From NCBI RefSeq assembly GCF_003569005.1, contig NZ_BCUR01000001.1, positions 1,431,893-1,495,892 on the forward strand: a stretch of DNA of 64,000 nucleotides, given 5' to 3'. Shown here in pieces: positions 35,862-44,924 of the stretch. The notes under the pieces were generated by a model. That model searched no databases. It was given only the letters and a program-made list of their open reading frames with translations, and was not told where the DNA came from. The translations under genes and the position numbers were made by a program. The number at the start of each line of letters is the position of its first letter. Within the stretch, counting starts at the first letter, position 1. This DNA comes from Vibrio superstes. Lineage in GTDB: Bacteria > Pseudomonadota > Gammaproteobacteria > Enterobacterales > Vibrionaceae.

Positions 35862-36421
35862 GTGTAGCTCCGCAATTTTAATTTAAAGTAGATGATTTCT
35901 AATTAGTGTTTAAGAAAGTCATCTCGGTTAGGACGAGACGAATTATTACCGAAAAATTCAATCGGTACATAATTAGAAAATAAAACATCAATAATTTAAA
36001 ATTCATAAAAATATTGAGTAATCTTTAAAAGATAAAATTCTTATTATTAACGTGTTTTTCAACTCTGTGTGCTGTCGAATCGAACTTTTATCTAGAACGC
36101 TTCTTACCTTGTTCAGTATTTACTGACTAAGCCAGACATAGTTTGTGATTGCGTTGACGAGCAAATCAGTAAAACCATGGAAGAAGGTTATTCCTTGTCT
36201 AATAAACTGACTTATTGAGATATAAAGAAAATATAATCATTAAAAATCAATTGCTTAATTGTTTTTCATAAGGATATTTTATCTATTAATGATGCTCGGT
36301 TTATTACTTTATCGACCAGGGTACATATACTTTGTTGAAGATTTTGAAGGCAAGTTTGCAAAGGTTCTCTGTTAAGCAAATCGCCGATTAAACCCATTTG
36401 ATGTCTATTTCGAGGTTGATT
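35862..36421. other. Intergenic region between gadB and the aaeXAB-like operon
   Basis: This is a divergent promoter region with AT-rich sequence. A 40-codon open frame without a start (36096-36218, plus strand, LLTKPDIVCDCVDEQISK) looks protein-like and may be a gene remnant. No complete gene is visible. Confidence 0.4.
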
Positions 36422-36625
36422 ATGCAAGAGCATATAATTCATGGCAGTGTTGATTCTTTGCTATTACCAATTACAGTTTTGTCATTACTTTTATCAGCAG
36501 GTTTCCTGTTCACGATAACATTATTAGTAGAGGTTACTTTACCTAAGGTACGAGAACTTTTTAAAAATAGAGCTGTGAAGTTATTTAACTTGTCTTTTTA
36601 TAACAACAGAAACAATAGGGTATAA
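36422..36625 (+). CDS. Small membrane protein at the head of the efflux operon
   Basis: The product is not recognised. The 67-residue protein has one or two hydrophobic stretches (about 12-42, LLLPITVLSLLLSAGFLFTI) and a basic C-terminus. The ATG at 36422 follows GAGG at good spacing; an in-frame ATG at 36398 has none. The next gene starts three bases after its stop, so it is part of the efflux operon and may be an accessory subunit. Confidence 0.65.
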   Translation: MQEHIIHGSVDSLLLPITVLSLLLSAGFLFTITLLVEVTLPKVRELFKNRAVKLFNLSFYNNRNNRV

Positions 36626-36628
36626 CCC

Positions 36629-36829
36629 ATGAGCGATCATGTTTTATTTGGCCATATATATATACCTGGCTTTATGGTGTGGGTCATTCTTAGTTTGATA
36701 GCACTATTTGCTGTGAAGTCTTTATTAGGCGGATTTTTACGTAAACATAATTTTGTAAACCCATCATTGATTGAATTATGCCTAGTAGTGATTGCTACTG
36801 GTCAACTACTTATATTACAGGTGCAATAG
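36629..36829 (+). CDS. DUF1656 (AaeX-like) small membrane protein
   Basis: This 66-residue protein has two predicted transmembrane helices and a DUF1656-like opening (HVLFGHIYIPGFMVW). AaeX-type proteins sit upstream of an HlyD-type adaptor and an FUSC transporter in aromatic acid efflux operons, which is exactly the order here. Confidence 0.8.
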   Translation: MSDHVLFGHIYIPGFMVWVILSLIALFAVKSLLGGFLRKHNFVNPSLIELCLVVIATGQLLILQVQ

Positions 36830-36830
36830 A

Positions 36831-37682
36831 GTGAATATTTTAAAATTTGTTTTGCCAGCTGCTTTGGTGCTAGGTGCTGGCGTCACGTGTTACTCATCAT
36901 ATACAGCGTATACAGAATCGTTGTGGACAAGAGATGCAAAGATTCATGTTGAGATCGCAGAAATATCTCCCAAGGTTTCAGGGGAGATCGTATCTATTGA
37001 TGTTAAGGATAATCAGTATGTCAACGCTGGTGATCTGCTGTTTGTTATCGATGATGCGGACTACAAAAATAATCTGTCTCAAGCTAAATTTGCTTCATTA
37101 AAGGCACTAGCAGAACTGAAGCAATCGCAGAGTGTTTATCGCCGCGATTCTAAACTGCTTCCTGCAAAGCTTATCTCTCAAGAGCAAGTCATCACTGAGA
37201 AACTACAGGTTGAGGCAAACAAAGCCGAGTACCAGCAGAGTAAAGCGAACCTTGATAAAGCGGAGTTAGACCTAAGCAGAACCAAGGTTTATGCACCAAA
37301 GAATGGTTACGTCACCAATCTAAATCAGCGAGTGGGGAACTTCATTAACACTGGTGAGACCTTTGTAGCTTTAGTGGAAAGCGATACCTATTATGTTCAA
37401 GCTTATTTTACTGAAACCAAGATCAAAAACATTCATGCAGGAGACAAGGTTACAATTAGTCCATTCTCGTCTGGAGATTCTTTCGAAGGAAAAGTAGAGG
37501 GTGTAGGCCGTGCTATTTCTGACCAAAGTGCTGATAACTCTGGGTTGATTTCAGACGTTAACCCAACGGTTCCTTGGGTACGATTGGCTCAGCGAGTTCC
37601 TGTACATATCAGTATCCCATTGGATGTCATCGCTAAAGAAAGATTGATTGCCGGCACAACTGTTTCTGTGGATGTTGAATGA
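36831..37682 (+). CDS. HlyD/AaeA-type periplasmic adaptor of an efflux system
   Basis: This 283-residue adaptor has an N-terminal membrane anchor (about 3-20), then YTESLWTRDAKIHVEIAEISPKVSG, typical of AaeA/EmrA-like proteins. It has a lipoyl half-motif, a coiled-coil hairpin (about 75-145) and a beta-barrel region. GTG 36831 gives the family length and sits one base after the upstream stop. An ATG at 36792 would overlap the previous gene. It would link the FUSC pump to an outer-membrane channel. Confidence 0.88.
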   Translation: MNILKFVLPAALVLGAGVTCYSSYTAYTESLWTRDAKIHVEIAEISPKVSGEIVSIDVKDNQYVNAGDLLFVIDDADYKNNLSQAKFASLKALAELKQSQSVYRRDSKLLPAKLISQEQVITEKLQVEANKAEYQQSKANLDKAELDLSRTKVYAPKNGYVTNLNQRVGNFINTGETFVALVESDTYYVQAYFTETKIKNIHAGDKVTISPFSSGDSFEGKVEGVGRAISDQSADNSGLISDVNPTVPWVRLAQRVPVHISIPLDVIAKERLIAGTTVSVDVE

Positions 37683-39508
37683 TGCTAGTAAATTTGATTA
37701 GACAATGGTCAAACCCGGATTCAGTCACCTTTGCTTTACGCTTTTGTTTGGCCGTAATGTTGACCTGGATGGCATCTTTATTGCTAGATTCTCAGGCTAC
37801 AGGTACGGCTATGATGACAGCTGCCATCATTCAGATAACAGGGAATAGGGGTGCAAGTTTTAAGAAATCGGCAGCTCGATTGGCCGGAACGGTTATCGGA
37901 GGTATGTATGTACTCTTCGTTGCCAGTGTGACCATGATTGATGCTTGGCTTTTTAACTCCTTTATTATATTGGGGATTGTGGTCAGCCTTGGTATCTCTT
38001 CTTACTTTCATCGCCGTGTTGCTTATATGTTTGCGGTTGTGGGGATCACATTGTCTTTAGTTGGCTTTCCTATTGCAGCCGAAGCCGATCTGACCAACTT
38101 ATTCGATCACGTGCAACTGAGATGTATTGGTATCTCATTTGGGATTTTAATGTCCATGCTTGCTGGGTTCATTATTCCCTATGCTGATGACAAGCGAGAG
38201 TTGTTATTTGTGAAAGGCCAAACAGACAGATTCATCGCAGAGCTTTTTCACTCAGAGGCGTCAAAGGTGACGAAACTCATACGCGCATTCTTGAGCCTGG
38301 TTGGAAAGAAATGGCTTGCGGTAGATGATGAGATTTATGGTAGTGAAGGTAACCGAAGTGTAAAGCAGAAGAGCAGAGCAACTTTCTATGACTGTATCAA
38401 TATTGGTGTTCAAGCCATCGAGCTTAGAAAGTTGGGTGATGCCATCGGTATGTCAAAAGAAGCATGGCAGAATCTAGAAGAAGATAACTTTGAGTTGGAT
38501 CCTAATTCAGATTTTGTGACTCGATGGGAACTGTCAGATTTGTCTTTAGTCGATCTCTTTGTTTCTCATGCAACTGATTTCTCAAAGCAACTCAAAGCGT
38601 TTAAACAACAAGAGGTTGTCTACGACTACAGCGAAACCAAATATGTGGATGACATTAATAGCTTCACCGATGGTTATTTGGTTCTGTGCAACATGGCAAG
38701 AGCCGCATTCGCCTTGTTTTTACTCTCTTTTATGTGGATTGAGTTGCAATGGACCGATGGAATGAGTGCCATCATCATGGCAGGAATGATTAGCTCGGTC
38801 TACGCCGCCAATCCAGGAGCAGAAGGTGCTTTTAGTACCAATGTTTACGCACAATTTGTAGCGGGAGCATTCGCCTTTTTGATTAACTTTATTATTATGC
38901 CTATTGGGTCGCCGGTGATTATGTTTATCACAGGTTTTGTTGGCGTTTACATTATGGCTTATGGATTCTGGCAAAGCCGCTCCTTGTTAAAAGTTGTGTT
39001 TATGGTGTCACTGTTTTCGTGGAGCAATCTCGTTCCATTAACCAATGTTCCATCTTATGATTTTGCTCACTTCTTGAATTCTGTGTTAGCGAATTTGGTT
39101 GGACTGCTGGTGTTATGGACGTCATATCAACTGTTACCTTCAAGAAAAACAGCTGACGTGATCAAAAAGCGTCTAACGCGTTTGATTAAGAGGCTTAAGC
39201 AAGGGGAGAAGAACGTCAAAACCAAGATCAACATTAATAACTTAATCTTGTCGTCTTACTCTTTTTTGATTGATGAATCTGATGATGACTCTGTGTTTAC
39301 TCTTTTGTATACCAAGGCCCTAACCAGAATCTTAGATGAGGAAGAACTCAGTGTTGAGCAACGTAAATTATTGCTTTCGTCGCTAGACAAGAATAAAAAG
39401 AATCTAGTCTTGAATCAAAACTTGACCGAGCTTATCGAGGATAAAATGGCAGGGAAAGAGCAGGTTCGTTATAACTGGTTTGCATTGTCGCGATTACTGA
39501 ACGCTTAA
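37679..39508 (+). CDS. FUSC-family (AaeB-like) inner-membrane efflux transporter
   Basis: This 609-residue protein has two blocks of about six membrane helices each (about 20-170 and 340-485), separated and followed by cytoplasmic regions, as in AaeB and other FUSC proteins. The start overlaps the adaptor stop (ATGA), showing coupling. The system probably exports aromatic or other weak organic acids (family inference). No LysR-type AaeR regulator lies next to it. Confidence 0.88.
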   Translation: MMLVNLIRQWSNPDSVTFALRFCLAVMLTWMASLLLDSQATGTAMMTAAIIQITGNRGASFKKSAARLAGTVIGGMYVLFVASVTMIDAWLFNSFIILGIVVSLGISSYFHRRVAYMFAVVGITLSLVGFPIAAEADLTNLFDHVQLRCIGISFGILMSMLAGFIIPYADDKRELLFVKGQTDRFIAELFHSEASKVTKLIRAFLSLVGKKWLAVDDEIYGSEGNRSVKQKSRATFYDCINIGVQAIELRKLGDAIGMSKEAWQNLEEDNFELDPNSDFVTRWELSDLSLVDLFVSHATDFSKQLKAFKQQEVVYDYSETKYVDDINSFTDGYLVLCNMARAAFALFLLSFMWIELQWTDGMSAIIMAGMISSVYAANPGAEGAFSTNVYAQFVAGAFAFLINFIIMPIGSPVIMFITGFVGVYIMAYGFWQSRSLLKVVFMVSLFSWSNLVPLTNVPSYDFAHFLNSVLANLVGLLVLWTSYQLLPSRKTADVIKKRLTRLIKRLKQGEKNVKTKININNLILSSYSFLIDESDDDSVFTLLYTKALTRILDEEELSVEQRKLLLSSLDKNKKNLVLNQNLTELIEDKMAGKEQVRYNWFALSRLLNA

Positions 39509-39531
39509 CTAAAAAATGTTGTGAAACAAAA

Positions 39532-39565
39532 AAGGCTTATCTCTTTTTGAGATAAGCCTTTTTTG
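39532..39565 (+). terminator. Terminator after the efflux operon
   Basis: The arms AAGGCTTATCTC / GAGATAAGCCTT have loop T5 and are followed by TTTTTG. The following 300 bases before the next gene hold only AT-rich promoter-like sequence. Confidence 0.88.
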
Positions 39566-39948
39566 TTTATCTGGTCTACTGATAGCCAGATCTTGAGGAT
39601 TGAGCCCTACTTGCAGGCAAAGTTATTTACGGTAATTGTTCCTTAAAATAATGAATCGCTAAAACGCGCTATTCCGGTCTGGTTGATTCAGCAGACCTAA
39701 CCTACCCATCGATTTCCTCAGTGACTATATGAAAATTATAGGGTCACAAATTCCGTCTTTAACTTACTGTATTTAAAGGGTATTACCTCGGAGTTATATA
39801 TTTATTATTTATTGATATGATCATGTTTTATATCAATAAATCAAAAATTTAAAGATGAGAGAAGCTTGTGATTTGGTTTATTTCTTCTTCCTTGTGGTTA
39901 CGCATAATTCGTCTCGACTTCAACGCTACCCCATATAGGAATACCAAC

Positions 39949-40608
39949 GTGAAAACTAAATTACTTGCACTTACGATGGCGACACTACTAGCAGGATGTG
40001 CCAGCGCATTACCTGAAAAAGAAGAAATGTCTTTGCTTAACGGAAACCACACATACGCAGAGCTGGACTACAAATCAGATGAAAAAGGCCTTTATTGGCA
40101 AGCTGACGACTTTAAAACTGACCAATACCAAAACGTCATTATTCAAAAAGTAAACATTCAGCTTAGCGACAGTATTAAAGGCAAGATTAGCCCAGAAGTG
40201 ATCGCAAAGTTTGAAGCCGACATTAAAACTTCCCTAACAAAGAAGTCGAGCAAGCTTTTTCCAGAAGATGCCAACGGCAAGAAACAGGCAACTGTGGACG
40301 TTAATATCATCAAGATCGAAGACCTAGAAGAAGATATTCGAGTGATGGAATTTATTCCTGTTGGCGCAGTAGTAGGGCTAGTAAAAATGGCGGCAGGTAC
40401 TCGCGACCGCTCAGTGCGCTTAATTGTAGATATTGATGTGAACGATAAGGACGATGGTCATCTTTTAGCTCGACGAGTCTTTGCTGTTAATAACAACGGT
40501 GTACTTGAGAACGACGACTCTAAGATCACCGATAAGGTGTTGGAGAAAGATGTAAACAAGATCTCTCAGCAAGGCGCTGAATTTATTCTTCACACACTTT
40601 ACATGTAA
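39949..40608 (+). CDS. Predicted outer-membrane lipoprotein
   Basis: The product is not firmly recognised. From GTG 39949, preceded by AGGA, the 219-residue protein has a short lipoprotein signal MKTKLLALTMATLLAGC with LAGC and serine at +2. A single alpha/beta-like domain follows, resembling DUF3313/DUF4410-type lipoproteins (tentative). It ends ten bases before phospholipase A and is probably in the same operon. The in-frame start at 39868 lacks a ribosome site and would bury the signal peptide. Confidence 0.75.
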   Translation: MKTKLLALTMATLLAGCASALPEKEEMSLLNGNHTYAELDYKSDEKGLYWQADDFKTDQYQNVIIQKVNIQLSDSIKGKISPEVIAKFEADIKTSLTKKSSKLFPEDANGKKQATVDVNIIKIEDLEEDIRVMEFIPVGAVVGLVKMAAGTRDRSVRLIVDIDVNDKDDGHLLARRVFAVNNNGVLENDDSKITDKVLEKDVNKISQQGAEFILHTLYM

Positions 40609-40618
40609 GGGTTGAACA

Positions 40619-41599
40619 ATGAAATTATCTACTAGCATGTCTAAAGCCTTATTATTGTTAATTGCATTGGGAGCAACACAAGCAGAAGCTGGTGAAGATA
40701 CTGTCGACGAGAATCAAACTTACGACAATTGCTTGCTGCGTCAGATTCATTTAGATTCAGACCAAACCGATCTCGAAGAGATAAAGATTGCCTGTCAGCA
40801 AGACGACAGAAAGTCAGGAACAACTCGTCATGAGATGGAGAAGAAAATAGGTGATAATCCATTTAGCATTACTCCTTATCGCCAGAACTATTTTCTGCCA
40901 GCGACGCATATGACCGACCCAAATACTGGTCCGTATACTGATGCAGTTTTTGGTGAGAGCTCAGATGACATCATGAACCAAGAGATCAAGTTCCAGATCA
41001 GCTTTAAAGTGCCAATTGTTACCGACGGTATTTTTAATGATGATGACGAGATCTACTTTGGCTTTACTCTGAAATCATTTTGGCAAGCTTATGCAGGAGA
41101 TATTTCATCGCCGTTTCGCGATACCAACTATCGCCCAGAGATTTTCTATGAATCTAAGCTACCAATCGACGCTGGTGATGGTATTTGGTTCACTCGCGTT
41201 GGTTTCGAACATGAATCTAATGGTCGAACAGAAGAGTTGAGTCGCAGCTGGAACCGCATATATGCAGGACTAGGTTACGAAGAAGAAGATTTCATGGTTT
41301 ATCTAGAACCATGGTACAACATGGGTGGCATGGATAGTGACAACAAAGATATTGAAGATTACCTTGGGCATTATGAGTTGACGGCAGCGTATAAAGTTGA
41401 CGTATTCGAATTTACTAGCGTTGCACGTTACAACTTCTCGACCGGCTACGGTGGCATAGAGGCGGGCATGAGCTTCCCTTTGCTTAAACGAGTTCGCGGC
41501 TATGTGCAGTATTATCAAGGTTATGGCGAGAGCTTAATAGATTACAATTACAATATTCAACGCATTGGCGTTGGCATCATTCTTACTGACATTATTTAA
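40619..41599 (+). CDS. pldA: Outer-membrane phospholipase A
   Basis: This 326-residue protein has a signal peptide (cleavage near AEA-GE at 24-25) and a beta-barrel body. The OMPLA catalytic residues are clear: H198 and S200 in FEHESNG and N212 in SRSWNR. The H to N distance of 14 is the same as in E. coli OMPLA (142 to 156). The enzyme degrades outer-leaflet phospholipids when the outer membrane is disturbed. AAGGG precedes the ATG. Confidence 0.93.
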   Translation: MKLSTSMSKALLLLIALGATQAEAGEDTVDENQTYDNCLLRQIHLDSDQTDLEEIKIACQQDDRKSGTTRHEMEKKIGDNPFSITPYRQNYFLPATHMTDPNTGPYTDAVFGESSDDIMNQEIKFQISFKVPIVTDGIFNDDDEIYFGFTLKSFWQAYAGDISSPFRDTNYRPEIFYESKLPIDAGDGIWFTRVGFEHESNGRTEELSRSWNRIYAGLGYEEEDFMVYLEPWYNMGGMDSDNKDIEDYLGHYELTAAYKVDVFEFTSVARYNFSTGYGGIEAGMSFPLLKRVRGYVQYYQGYGESLIDYNYNIQRIGVGIILTDII

Positions 41600-41629
41600 A
41601 CGACCAACATTTTTTACAGAGACTAAGCA

Positions 41630-42487
41630 ATGACTAATATTATCTCTATCCAGTCGCATGTTGTATTTGGCCATGCAGGCAACAGTTCAGCGGTATTCCC
41701 TATGCAAAGAATGGGCGTAGAAGTATGGCCAATACATACCGTTCAATTCTCTAATCATACCCAGTATCAACAAGGGTGGACGGGTCGAGCATTTGACTCG
41801 TCGGATATCACGGAACTAATGTCGGGCGTAGATAAGATTGGTCAACTAGAAAACTGTTCGGCATTACTCTCTGGTTATCAAGGCAGTGCTTCCCAATGTG
41901 ATTCGGTGGTTTCGGCTGTATCTAAACTCAAAGAACGCAACTCAAAAGCAATCTATGTATGTGATCCTGTAATGGGAGACCCAGAGAAAGGTTGTATCGT
42001 AGCCGATGATGTGACGGATAAATTAGTCAATGACTTAATGCCGATAGCGGATGTGATCGTACCTAATCAGTTTGAGCTTACTCAATTCACCGATATGCCT
42101 ATCGAAACGTTACAAGATGCGGTTGCGGCTTGTCAGTATGCGTTGAGCAAAGGGCCTAAAATGGTTCTAGTAAAGCATCTGCATTCTTTATCTAGTGATA
42201 GTTTTTCAATGATGCTTGCGACGGTTGATGGTGTGTATCTAGCACAAAGACCACACTTGGAGTTTGCGAAACAACCCGTGGGTGTCGGTGACCTGATCAC
42301 TGGCTTGTTTACTGCGGGACTGACTAAGGGGTGGGAACCAAAGAAAGCCTTTGAACACGCGCACAATGCCGCGTTTGGTGTGCTTAGGGTTACTCAAGAA
42401 TCTCAAACTTGGGAGTTGCAAACCATTAAAGCGCAAGATGAATTTGTAAACCCGAGTTCAGATTACGCAGTTCAAAAAGTAGGTTAA
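41630..42487 (+). CDS. pdxY: Pyridoxal kinase
   Basis: This 285-residue ribokinase-like enzyme phosphorylates pyridoxal to PLP. The N-terminus [20 protein letters not shown] and [14 protein letters not shown] are typical of PdxY. The ATP/anion-hole motif is [10 protein letters not shown] near residue 220, with the catalytic aspartate. It may help supply PLP for the Gad and AspD decarboxylases in this window, but that is only a positional remark. Confidence 0.93.
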   Translation: MTNIISIQSHVVFGHAGNSSAVFPMQRMGVEVWPIHTVQFSNHTQYQQGWTGRAFDSSDITELMSGVDKIGQLENCSALLSGYQGSASQCDSVVSAVSKLKERNSKAIYVCDPVMGDPEKGCIVADDVTDKLVNDLMPIADVIVPNQFELTQFTDMPIETLQDAVAACQYALSKGPKMVLVKHLHSLSSDSFSMMLATVDGVYLAQRPHLEFAKQPVGVGDLITGLFTAGLTKGWEPKKAFEHAHNAAFGVLRVTQESQTWELQTIKAQDEFVNPSSDYAVQKVG

Positions 42488-42498
42488 AAGTATTATAG

Positions 42499-42547
42499 AG
42501 CTCAAGTATCCTTTTTCTTGTAAATTAGGGCACTTGGGCTTTTTTGT
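42499..42547 (+). terminator. Terminator after pdxY
   Basis: The arms AGCTCAAGT / ACTTGGGCT with one wobble pair are followed by T6. Confidence 0.65.
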
Positions 42548-42583
42548 TGTTGTCTGTTAAAGCCCCCGATTTTACTTAACCTA

Positions 42584-42960
42584 GCAATGTGCGCTTTCAG
42601 ATTCCAGCTCAAGGCTGGAATGACGTTTTTTGCGAAGTATCTGCGTTTAAAAGTCCTATCCATTAAGCAATGTGCGCTTTCAGATTCCAGCTCAAGGCTG
42701 GAATGACGTATGTTGCGAGGTATCTGCGTTTAAAAGTCCTATCCACTAAGCAATGTGCGTTTTCAGATTCCAGCTCAAGGCTGGAATGACGTTTGTAGCG
42801 AAGTATCTAGGTTTAAAAGTCCTATCCATTAAACAATGTGCGCTTTCAGATTCCAGCTCAAGGCTGGAATGACGTTTGTTGCGAAGTATCTATGTTTAAA
42901 AGTCCTATCCATTAAGTAATGTGCGTTTCAAGATTCCAGCTCACGGTTGGAATGACACTT
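42584..42960. repeat. 83-base tandem repeat, about 4.5 copies
   Basis: Unit starts at 42584, 42667, 42750, 42833 and 42916 give an exact 83-base period. Each unit holds the hairpin ATTCCAGC-TCAAG-GCTGGAAT followed by GACG, and the phrase GTTTAAAAGTCCTATCC. The last copy is the most diverged. Confidence 0.95.
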
Positions 42961-42991
42961 TTTATGTACCTGTGCTGGAGCGTGACCATAA

Positions 42992-43038
42992 TAGCTTGTA
43001 GCTTGTAGCTTGTAGCTTGTAGCTTGTAGCTTGTAGCT
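42992..43038. repeat. 7-base microsatellite (TAGCTTG), 6.7 copies
   Basis: Six perfect TAGCTTG units lie head to tail, then TAGCT. It is noncoding. Confidence 0.97.
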
Positions 43039-43131
43039 GATATGACCCCGTAAAAGTAGACACGGGGTTTTAGTTTATTGAGGTCATATCATTCAATCCT
43101 GGCAACTGTAGCGTCATATATGGACCCACCC

Positions 43132-43402
43132 AGTTTGCAAGTCATTTTACATTCTTGGTTATTGAGTCATTGTCGTTCATATATTCGGCCTGTTTACTGA
43201 GCTCTATCGTGCTCATGGCCTTGATGTAATCTGCACCCAATGCTCTTTATCATTCCCACGGCTTCTGATGAGCCAATGACGGTGTCAGAGTTTCACTGGG
43301 GCGGGATGACCGCTAACCATCGATGTAAAATGTATCGCAACTGACGATGAGTGTTGTTTAACTGGTTAATTCCCTACTGTTTAGAGCGTTAGCATTATCA
43401 AG
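43132..43402 (-). ncRNA. Candidate bridge/seek RNA region of the IS1111-type element
   Basis: This is the noncoding segment between the transposase stop and the far inverted repeat. IS1111-type elements encode the guide RNA that pairs with donor and target DNA at this end (established for the family). I see no ORF here. The exact transcript ends cannot be read. Confidence 0.45.
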
Positions 43403-44422
43403 TTATGCTTCTTTAAGTTGGTACGGTTTGTTGTGTGTAATCACAGCCCAGACAATGCGTGCCAACTTATTTGCTAATGCTACACAGGCTTTGTTAAAGC
43501 TTTTCTCATGCTTCAGATTAGTTGCCCAGACGCTCACCTTGTCTTCTTTCCTATCTGCATATTGGAGTACACTCCTCGCTCCGTGTATCAGAAGCGCTCT
43601 GAGTACGACGTTACCTTTCTTGGTGATGCCATACAGTTGAGATTTCCCTCCAGTTGAGAACTGTCTCGGAACCAGACCACACCAAGCAGAGAAGTGTCGA
43701 CCACTCTTAAACTGTGTCCCTTTCCCAATGGCTGCATACAACGCTAGCGCGGTGATAGGTCCGATACCCACGACACTTTGCGCTATCTGACAGACATAAT
43801 TTTCTTTAGCAAAAGCCTTTAGCTTGCTCTCGACCTGTTCAATACGGTCGTTTAAGGACAAGAACTCCTGGTACAGTTCATTGAACAAATCTCTAGCGAC
43901 CCAGGTCAGTTCGTTACCTGGGTCTTCTAAGAACTCTGGAACGGACCTACGCAAGGCTGAGATACCTCGATTCATACAGAGCCCATACTCAAGCAGTAAT
44001 CCTCGTATCTGGTTCATTAGTTGAGTGCGTTGCTTAATCAAGCGTTGCCTAATACGCAGGTACATTTGAGCGTCTTGTTGGTCAATGGTTTTTATCGGTA
44101 CAAACGTCATATTGTCACGTTGTGCGGCTTCCGCTATCGCTTCTGCGTCGTTGTAGTCATTCTTATTTTTACGACGATATGAAGTGACATGTTGCGGAGG
44201 GACGAGTTTAACCTCATGCCCAAGCTTGATGAGCTCCCGAGCCAAGTGATTAGAGGCACCACAGGCTTCAATGGCAATTGTTTGAGGAGCTAACTTAGCA
44301 AAGTATGAGAGTGTAGCCGCGCGCTTAAGCTGCTTCTTATATGTGATTTTTCCGCGTGATGTGACGAACACTGCATGAAAAACATTCTTGGCAATATCTA
44401 ATCCGACCGTTACATTTGTCAT
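43403..44422 (-). CDS. IS110-family transposase (DEDD recombinase)
   Basis: The 339 residues are intact and without frameshift. The N-terminal RuvC-like DEDD domain starts with GLDIAKNVFHAVFV and has IAIEACGASNHLAREL and the K-N-D-Y-N-D-A-E stretch near residue 95. The C-terminal transposase_20 part has QSVVGIGPITALALYAAIG and AWCGLVPRQFSTGGK with the family serine. The gene fills most of the element and is probably functional. Confidence 0.93.
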   Translation of the reverse strand: MTNVTVGLDIAKNVFHAVFVTSRGKITYKKQLKRAATLSYFAKLAPQTIAIEACGASNHLARELIKLGHEVKLVPPQHVTSYRRKNKNDYNDAEAIAEAAQRDNMTFVPIKTIDQQDAQMYLRIRQRLIKQRTQLMNQIRGLLLEYGLCMNRGISALRRSVPEFLEDPGNELTWVARDLFNELYQEFLSLNDRIEQVESKLKAFAKENYVCQIAQSVVGIGPITALALYAAIGKGTQFKSGRHFSAWCGLVPRQFSTGGKSQLYGITKKGNVVLRALLIHGARSVLQYADRKEDKVSVWATNLKHEKSFNKACVALANKLARIVWAVITHNKPYQLKEA

Positions 44423-44924
44423 GTGGACCTACCCTTATTTAGATGCTTGTTTGTTCAACTTCATCTTGGCGCATTGTGACGCCGTGTAAAGGGTGGGTCC
44501 ATTTCATTATTCCCGCATGTTGTTAGCGGGAATCTGATTGCGTGAAGAAACAGATCCCCGACCAGAGTGCTGGCCCAGAAAAACGCTCGGGGATGACTGG
44601 CTTTAAGAAGAGACTTGTAGTTGAAGGTTTCAAGCTGTCGGCTTGATATGTCCTTTTTGCGAACTGCGATTCTGGCGAATAACTCAATAGATTCTTCTAC
44701 GTTTCCATCCTTGTTCGGTGAGCTAATGATGAGCTTAGTTAGTGACATGTTGCGTGTCTCCCGACAGCTTAGTGTTATGGAAACTCCCTCATTTTATGAC
44801 TATCCTCAAATTGAGCTCAAGAACATCTTATTACTCGTAGTCTGCTCTTGAAAATCGGTAAAGTTTCAGTGTGTTAGAGTCCTTGCTTTTAAATTAATGC
44901 TAGGGCGTTCAGTTCGGAGCGAGC
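44423..44924. other. Gap between the IS transposase and the potassium channel gene
   Basis: It contains the IS end, a REP-like palindrome TTCCCGC...GCGGGAA (about 44510-44532), and a dispersed repeat (44567-44600) related to the ones at 2113 and 60930. A minus-strand open frame (44461-44748) runs through these repeats and is not supported as a gene. Confidence 0.5.

Larger units (their letters stand above)
43121..44501. mobile_element. IS110-family (IS1111-type) insertion sequence
   Basis: One transposase gene is bounded by perfect 11-base inverted repeats, TGGACCCACCC (43121-43131) and GGGTGGGTCCA (44491-44501). The presence of inverted repeats and a long noncoding stretch 3' of the transposase (about 270 bases, against 68 at the 5' side) fit the IS1111 subgroup. 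No direct target repeats are evident. The true ends may extend a few bases beyond the inverted repeats, as is usual for this subgroup. Confidence 0.85.

Noticed and set aside
42584..42960. CRISPR array, because of evenly spaced repeats
   Set aside because: The whole 83-base unit is repeated, including what would be spacers, and no cas genes are present.
43040..43095. A possible second insertion-sequence end (TGACCCCGTAAAAGTAGACA-like phrase with inverted GATATGACC / GGTCATATC)
   Set aside because: A palindrome about 55 bases long without any transposase; it may be a remnant or a miniature element, but the evidence is too thin to annotate.
44461..44748. Minus-strand open frame of 95 codons with a GGGAG upstream
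   Set aside because: It runs through a REP-like palindrome, a dispersed repeat and the IS end, and most of its product is translated repeat, so it is not a gene in its present form.
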